Shown here one piece after another: positions 58,045 to 64,000 of a stretch of DNA of 64,000 bases. The stretch comes from Phycisphaerae bacterium (lineage in GTDB: Bacteria > Planctomycetota > Phycisphaerae > UBA1845). How positions within the stretch are numbered: position 1 is the first letter of the stretch; each line of letters starts with the position of its first letter. The position numbers and the translations under genes were made by a program. The DNA lies in assembly GCA_028289375.1 (NCBI GenBank), contig JANQQK010000062.1:49825-113824 (forward strand), given 5' to 3'. A model generated the notes under the pieces. It saw nothing but the letters and a program-made list of their open reading frames with translations, was not told the origin of the DNA and ran no database searches.

Positions 58045-58141
58045 AGGACCAGTTCGCAAGGAGGGGTATATCCCAAGAAACGCGAAAAACCGACCTTCAA
58101 CACGCATGCAGGGGCGTTGGAAGTGCGGTTTTCTTGGTCCT
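58045..58141 (+). other. Structured leader with mutually exclusive inverted repeats
   Basis: AGGACCA (58045-58051)/TGGTCCT (58135-58141) versus CCAAG (58073)...AAAACCG...CTTC AAC / GTT g GAAG...CGGTTTT CTTGG (to 58137). Confidence 0.4.
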
Positions 58142-58528
58142 CGCGTCGATAGCTTCAGTTCGAGTTGCGTTTTTGGAGTGGAAAGAACGTCGATCACGCG
58201 ACTAGGGGATTTGGTCACAACAGTGGGGCAACTCAGTCGTCATGGTCGTGTCTTTCAACGGTCAATCGGAAACCGTGTCAAAGTGAATCAAGGCGGGAAG
58301 ATGGAATCATTGATCAGATCAATGCATCCACAGAACGGCGGGGCGGCAACGATGAGAGGTGCTGCGCCCGTGTTCTTCCCTTTAACATGTGCTCAGCAGA
58401 AAGTGGCGATGCCACGGTCATCCTTCATGAGGGGGACAACCCGCTGAGCAACGTGCCCGTGCGACGTGTCAACGCTGTCGCAGGGGCAGGCCCTATTTTG
58501 GTGCTGACAGGAAGGTATGGAGGTAGTG

Positions 58529-61500
58529 ATGGGTGAATCGAGTGGTGCAAAGTCGATCTTGAAGGTCACAGCCATTGTGGCAGTCGTCGGGGTTATGGCG
58601 GTCCTCGCCACGGTATCCGACCGCACAGTCAATGCTGCGGATCCGGCTGCTGCAAAGCATGAGCATGTCGACGCTTCGGCAAACGCCGCGGCCGTCAATC
58701 TGAATGGCGAACTGGTCGGCGTCGTCGTCGAATCGAAGAGCAAAGCCGTTGCAGCGTCCGTCGTTCAGGATGTGGTGTCGCCTGTGTTGCTGCAGTCCGA
58801 TGTTCGGCCCAGCAATGCGGTGGCCAGCGAAGTTGCATCGAACAAGCTGACAATCCCCGCTTTGCGACAACTCGATGGTGCGCGCGTCATCGAGACCGCC
58901 AAGGGTGGTGCGATTGCATTGCTGAATGGTCATGATTTGGAGGGCATCGAAGAGTATCAGCGTTCGCTCCTGCGTCAGCGTTTTGAGGCGGAAGGACCGT
59001 CCGCGGCGAGCCCGACCGGATCAACCTACGATCTGTCACTTGGCCTCATCTCCGAGAACGGGGCCGGCGACTTGTTCCTTTGCGGCGGTTACGCCGTCAA
59101 CGGCGATGGAATTGGTGTTCCCAATGATGATGACAACGTCACGTTTGACGGTGTCGCCGAGGATTTGGACACCTACGAATTCCTGGGTGACGTCCTCGGT
59201 TACTGTGACGATGGCTCGCTTTGTGCTCCTTCCGCCGCTGGATTTGACTGTGCCGTCGGCACCTGCAACGGCGTTGTTCCAAACGTGAATGAGACCGCAA
59301 CTGCCGGCACGCCGGCCGACAAACTCGATATCACGCTGAACGTGACCGGCTCGGCTGGTGTTTCGCCGAACGTCGATCTTTTCTGGCCACTGCTCACCTG
59401 TGCCCCAACGGGCACGGGAGTCGCGGACTACGCGTTGGTGCTCGTCGGTGGTAACGACGCGCTGTTTGCAACCGCGACCGTCTGCGATACCGGCACCCCG
59501 ATGGATGGCGATGCCTGTGATCCGATGGATGATGATCCATGTGGCAACGGACCCGGAACGTCGGCAGATTGCGTTGAGGCTCCGAGTGACGCGTTGGACT
59601 GGATGCCAGCTCCAACTGTTCTGATTTCTGCAACCCTCGACATGCTCAGTGGTGGTGTCTCTGTCTTTGCTGGCGGCCCCCAGGATGTCACGGGACAGTT
59701 TGGTGGCGCTTTCACCGTATGGGATGGCTTGGCTGCGATCGTCGTCATTGATCCTGAGGGTGAAACCGGTCAGAACGTTGATGAGGTTGTCGTGACCATC
59801 AGTGTCGCCAAGAACCCGACAACGGCCTGCTGCCTCGGCCCAGCTATGTGTCAGGATCTCCCATTCCAGGATTGCATTGACATGGATGGCGAGCCACAGG
59901 CTTTGGGCACCGATTGCACGAACAATAGCGACCTTTGCGATCCGCCTGCCAATGACGATTGCCCGAATGCGATTCCGTTGACCATCGGTTCGCCACTCTT
60001 GGCGCAGCAAAATCAGTCGGCAACGACCGAGATCAATCAGGATTGCGGAAGTGGCTCGAGTGGATTCGGTGGTGTGTGGTATTCCGTGGTCGGTGACGGC
60101 AATTCGCTCACCGTCTCGCTGTGTGACAGCACGCAGACCGTCTTTGACTCGGTGATCAACGTTTACTGCGATGATTGTCTCGATCCGTTCTGTGCTGCTG
60201 TCGGCGACGACGAGTGCACGCCAGATGTGATCAATGAGCACGGCGTCGCAACCTGGTGCTCGGCCCCGGGCACGACCTACCTGATCGAGGTCGGTGGCTT
60301 TACCAATGTTGATCGCGGCGAATTCGACATCGTCGTCAATTCTGATAGTACCGCCTGTGACAACCCACCGCTCTGTGACTTCCCGACGATTGCATGCTGC
60401 AACGAGGGTGGTGAGGTGAAGGAATTCAAGATTGGCATCGGTCAAGGTACCCCACCGATTCCGGGCGATGGCAATGGCCTCGCTCTGGTCGACGGTGGTT
60501 CGCTAACGCATGAGTTCCTCGTGCCGGACACCGGCATCATCGGTGACGTCGATCTGGGGCTGATTCTGTCGCACCCGGATCGCAGTGAGTTGACCGTGAC
60601 GCTGACGTCGCCAAACGCGACCAGTGTTGTCCTCCATCAGAACAATCACATGGGCAACGAGAATATCGGTGCTCCAGACTTCTGCTCCGACGCAGGTTGC
60701 GTCGTCGATGGAAAGTTCTTCTTCACTGACGAATCCGGTTCTGACTGGGCCGTCGACGCCGAAGGCCTTAACTCACCGATTGGTGGTGCTCGCCCTGTGA
60801 ATCCGCTCTCCGCCTTTGACGGCGAAGAGAAGAACGGGACGTGGAGCATCACGATTGATGACAACAACAACAACGGCAACACCGGCGCCCTGTTCCAGTG
60901 GTCGCTCGAGATTGCCAACGATATTGGCGGTGGTTCCAAGCAGTGCAGTGAGCTGACGTTTGGCGACTGTGTCACCATCGGTGGTACGCCGCACCCGGAT
61001 GCCAACTGCTCGGACACTGGCTTTGTCTGCCAGGAAGGCTGCAGCTGGGACAATGGTATGTTCCTCGATGACGCTGGCGGCCCATCCAGCCAGTTCATCA
61101 CGGATACGGATCTCGCGCCTCCAGGCACTGACCGTGTCATCATCGCGGCAGACGACTTCATTTTGAATGACGGCACGGACAACCCGTGTGAGGTCACGAT
61201 GGTGGAAACGTCCGTTTCGTTCGGCGATGCGGACGAAGGTGTCACCGATGCCGATCTTGAAGGTCTCACGATCGTCGTTTGCGAGGACAATGGTCTGCCA
61301 CTCGGTGGTGGCAAGGGCCCGGCTTGCACGCCGGTCGTCAACGACACCGAAAACGAGTTGAGCTTCACAGGCGGCGTTGTGTACCAGCAGTTCTTTGCTC
61401 CGGGCACCTACGCATCAACACTCAATCCTGGCCCGCTTTGTCAGGATCTCGGTCCATTCCTGTGTGCTCCGGGCACCGACAATGAGGGTGAGCCATGCGA

Positions 61501-64000
61501 TCCTGCCGAAGGCGACGCTGATCAGTGCAGCCAGGGTGGAACGCTCGCCGACTGCGTGCAGCTGCCGGGTACGCCGAGTGTCTACGACCTCGATATTCCG
61601 GTCAGCATGAAGTTGAAGAAGAACACGAAGTACTGGATCGCCGTGATCCCGCACCTCAGCTTCGTCAACTTTGGCCAGACGTTTATCCCACTTTCTGATG
61701 TCGCCTACCTGAACCGTGCCCAGCAGTACTTCCCTGCTGCCTTCGGCGGAACGAGTTCGTTCGCCGACGCGGGTGGTAACGCGGGTGATATTGGAGCGCC
61801 CGGCGATTGCGGCACGGGCTTCGATCCGGGAACCCTGTTCGGCCTGAACATTCAGCTCACGGGTATCAAGCAGTTGGCTCCGTCAAATGATGACTGTGCC
61901 AATGCGACGCCCGTTGGCGATGGTGTCGTTCACTACGACAACACCGGTTCGACGACCGACGGAACGCTCGCATCGTGTGCCGCTTCGGCATCAGACGATG
62001 TCTGGTTCGCGTATACCGCCACTTGCAGTGGTACGCTTACCGCGAGCACCTGCGACACGTCGGAATTTGATACGGTTGTGACCATCGGCGAAGGTGCCTG
62101 CCCGGGCAGCGAGCTGGGTTGCAACGATGACGATGCTGGTTGCATGGGCGGCACGTCCATTGCGACGGCCACCGTGGTTGACGGAAACGTTTACCTGATT
62201 CGTGTTGCCAGTGCCGACGGTAGCACCGGCAATGGGTCGCTCTCGCTTCAGTGCGAGCCGGCTCCGGGTTGCTGCTGTGACGATCTTTCCGGTGATGCCC
62301 AGGATGGCATCTTTGGATTCGATTGCCCAGCCACCTCGCGATTTACATCGGGTCTTGCATGCAGCGCCCTGATGCCTGCGTGTGGTGCCGGTGCGTGCTG
62401 CTTCTCGGCTGATGGATCGTGCCAGGTGCTGCTTGAGTCAGAGTGCATCAGCATGGGTGGTCAGTTCACCGCTGGTGGCATCGACTGTGCCAATGCAACC
62501 TGCCCGGTGGCCGACGAGTGCTCAGTCGACAACGGTGCACCGGATGGCCCATTGGCGGTCAGCTCGAACTTCGCCAGTGGTGATCTTCCGGGCCTCGCGC
62601 CTGGGTTGTACTTCGCCACGGCAGATGACTTCACGCTGAAGGGAACATCGGAGAACCCGTGCTTCCTGAGCGAAATCACGGCCTACTTCGTCCACTTCAA
62701 CGACGAGGGCTGCGGTACGACGGGTATCTGTACGAATGATCCTGCCTGTGCACTTTGCGACGTCAATGCGGCTGAGCCGTGTGGCGCCGGCAGTGTTCCG
62801 GGTGACTGCGATCCGATTCCGTGCAACAACGATCCGTCGGACTACTTCGGGATTAATGTGGAAATCGTCAATGACGCCGCCGCGCCGCCTGTCACCAAGG
62901 ACATCGACAGTGACACGACGCCGGTTGCGATTCCGGACAACAGTGCTGCTGGTGCGAGCAAGACAATCACGATCGCTGAAAGCGACAACATCCTGGATGT
63001 GAACGTGACGTTGAACATCACGCATCCATTCATCTCAAATCTCCTTATTGAGCTTGAGCATGATGGTACGACCGTGATCCTGTTCGACGGCAATGCGGTG
63101 ACCGATTGTGCCCTCTTCCCGGGCGCGGCCAACTTCGCAGGTTCCATCTTCGATGACGAGTCTGCCAATGCATTGGATTGCGTCGACGGCATGCCGGGCG
63201 ATTGGAACCCGATCGAAGCACTGGCTGCCTTCGATGGTCTCGACAAGATGGGTGACTGGACGTTGACCGTGACCGACAACGCTGCTGGCGATACCGGCAC
63301 GATTGACTCTTTCTCACTGTCGATCAACCAAGGTGGCAGTGGTCCGGCACCGATCGGTGTACCGAGCGTCGGTCCGGTGCTCTGTGCGGATGCGGCCGAA
63401 TGTCGCTGCGATTTCGGTGACGACTCGCTTCTTTGCGATCCGAGTCCGTCGCTGATGGGCGCACCGAACACCTGCCAGCTGAGCAGCGGTGTTGAGTTGA
63501 TTCGTCCTGATGGTTCGTTTACCGAGACCAAGAACTCGTTCGACGCACCATACACGTTCTCTGATTCAGGCTTGGTCTTCGCCGGCAACCCAATTTGGGA
63601 AGTCGTGATGGACTTCACGGGCTTTGATGACAGCCTGCGTGAGATCGAAAAGAACAAGAAGAATTGGCTGGTCGTGGCTCCGGTTTCGCCGACGCTTGGT
63701 CGATACAACATCGGATGGTTGACAACGCTCAACTCGAATGGCGAACCAGCACAGCAGATCGTTTCGGGCGGTGCCGCTGCCGACTGGGATATTGCCGACG
63801 AAGATGATCGGCTCGACATGGCCTTCCGTCTCGACGGAACCAAGACGCTTGGCCCGCCTCCAGTCGCCTGTCAGCGTGATTGCGACTGCTACTTCGACGC
63901 TGTCGACAACGGCACGCCGTTCGACGTTTGCGATTACCACTACTGCGACATCCCGATGGGCGAGGTCGACGGCGTCTGTGCGTCGTGCACCCGTCGCTGG
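58529..64000 (+). CDS. Giant secreted surface protein, partial (runs off right edge), with at least two P/Homo-B-like domains and repeated Cys-rich segments
   Basis: GGAGG SD before ATG 58529; MGESSGAKSILKVTAIVAVVGVMAVLATVSDRTVNA signal; frame is open at the end (...DVCDYHYCDIPMGEVDGVCASCTRRW, last codon 63998-64000, same phase); P-domain segments GLALVDGGSLTHEFLVPDTGIIGDVDLGLILSHPDRSELTVTLTSPNATSVVLH...NGTWSITIDDNNNNGNTGALFQWSLEI and VAIPDNSAAGASKTITIAESDNILDVNVTLNITHPFISNLLIELEHDGTTVILF...GDWTLTVTDNAAGDTGTIDSFSLSI. Confidence 0.87.
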   Translation, partial: MGESSGAKSILKVTAIVAVVGVMAVLATVSDRTVNAADPAAAKHEHVDASANAAAVNLNGELVGVVVESKSKAVAASVVQDVVSPVLLQSDVRPSNAVASEVASNKLTIPALRQLDGARVIETAKGGAIALLNGHDLEGIEEYQRSLLRQRFEAEGPSAASPTGSTYDLSLGLISENGAGDLFLCGGYAVNGDGIGVPNDDDNVTFDGVAEDLDTYEFLGDVLGYCDDGSLCAPSAAGFDCAVGTCNGVVPNVNETATAGTPADKLDITLNVTGSAGVSPNVDLFWPLLTCAPTGTGVADYALVLVGGNDALFATATVCDTGTPMDGDACDPMDDDPCGNGPGTSADCVEAPSDALDWMPAPTVLISATLDMLSGGVSVFAGGPQDVTGQFGGAFTVWDGLAAIVVIDPEGETGQNVDEVVVTISVAKNPTTACCLGPAMCQDLPFQDCIDMDGEPQALGTDCTNNSDLCDPPANDDCPNAIPLTIGSPLLAQQNQSATTEINQDCGSGSSGFGGVWYSVVGDGNSLTVSLCDSTQTVFDSVINVYCDDCLDPFCAAVGDDECTPDVINEHGVATWCSAPGTTYLIEVGGFTNVDRGEFDIVVNSDSTACDNPPLCDFPTIACCNEGGEVKEFKIGIGQGTPPIPGDGNGLALVDGGSLTHEFLVPDTGIIGDVDLGLILSHPDRSELTVTLTSPNATSVVLHQNNHMGNENIGAPDFCSDAGCVVDGKFFFTDESGSDWAVDAEGLNSPIGGARPVNPLSAFDGEEKNGTWSITIDDNNNNGNTGALFQWSLEIANDIGGGSKQCSELTFGDCVTIGGTPHPDANCSDTGFVCQEGCSWDNGMFLDDAGGPSSQFITDTDLAPPGTDRVIIAADDFILNDGTDNPCEVTMVETSVSFGDADEGVTDADLEGLTIVVCEDNGLPLGGGKGPACTPVVNDTENELSFTGGVVYQQFFAPGTYASTLNPGPLCQDLGPFLCAPGTDNEGEPCDPAEGDADQCSQGGTLADCVQLPGTPSVYDLDIPVSMKLKKNTKYWIAVIPHLSFVNFGQTFIPLSDVAYLNRAQQYFPAAFGGTSSFADAGGNAGDIGAPGDCGTGFDPGTLFGLNIQLTGIKQLAPSNDDCANATPVGDGVVHYDNTGSTTDGTLASCAASASDDVWFAYTATCSGTLTASTCDTSEFDTVVTIGEGACPGSELGCNDDDAGCMGGTSIATATVVDGNVYLIRVASADGSTGNGSLSLQCEPAPGCCCDDLSGDAQDGIFGFDCPATSRFTSGLACSALMPACGAGACCFSADGSCQVLLESECISMGGQFTAGGIDCANATCPVADECSVDNGAPDGPLAVSSNFASGDLPGLAPGLYFATADDFTLKGTSENPCFLSEITAYFVHFNDEGCGTTGICTNDPACALCDVNAAEPCGAGSVPGDCDPIPCNNDPSDYFGINVEIVNDAAAPPVTKDIDSDTTPVAIPDNSAAGASKTITIAESDNILDVNVTLNITHPFISNLLIELEHDGTTVILFDGNAVTDCALFPGAANFAGSIFDDESANALDCVDGMPGDWNPIEALAAFDGLDKMGDWTLTVTDNAAGDTGTIDSFSLSINQGGSGPAPIGVPSVGPVLCADAAECRCDFGDDSLLCDPSPSLMGAPNTCQLSSGVELIRPDGSFTETKNSFDAPYTFSDSGLVFAGNPIWEVVMDFTGFDDSLREIEKNKKNWLVVAPVSPTLGRYNIGWLTTLNSNGEPAQQIVSGGAAADWDIADEDDRLDMAFRLDGTKTLGPPPVACQRDCDCYFDAVDNGTPFDVCDYHYCDIPMGEVDGVCASCTRRW

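Noticed and set aside
57872-58447. 191-aa + ORF upstream of the giant protein
   Set aside because: No recognisable protein character, overlaps a palindrome-rich leader; likely non-coding.
1-64000. Insertion sequences, integrases, prophage genes, rRNA or tRNA genes
   Set aside because: None recognised on either strand by eye; a tool-based scan could still find a tRNA in a short gap.

Overview
The window reads as a GC-rich bacterial chromosome segment. It is probably from a Planctomycetes/Phycisphaerae-like organism; this is inferred from gene content and the mosaic surface proteins, not tested. It carries the 5' part of rpsA (- strand, running off the left edge), cheV, rpoN, recR, ybaB and dnaX, with an SRP (4.5S-type) RNA gene directly upstream of dnaX that the ORF track misses. 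A HicB / winged-HTH / HicA locus follows. Next come a four-gene CHASE2-cyclase / FecR / lipoprotein / beta-barrel operon, a secreted methyltransferase-like protein and a two-gene AAA-ATPase + DUF4276/TOPRIM-like candidate defence module. Further right are selA-selB, a gamma-glutamyltransferase, a double-FHA protein, a histidine-utilisation cluster (hutH, hutU, hutI, hutF), rnpA without rpmH, and an mreB/mreC cell-shape locus with an extra coiled-coil gene and a 49-aa membrane microprotein. The right half is dominated by large secreted proteins built from recombined modules: EF-hand-like Cys repeats, TSP3-like repeats, dockerin-like and cohesin-like modules, P-domains, and a di-heme oxidoreductase. 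It also holds a DUF1573-TlpA-TlpA fusion and an exosortase-H-like pair. The most interesting leads are the split HicB-HTH-HicA locus, the AAA/TOPRIM-like pair, the cyclase/FecR/porin operon, and the co-located cohesin-like and dockerin-like surface modules with the exosortase pair. All family assignments come from reading motifs by eye; no database search was run.
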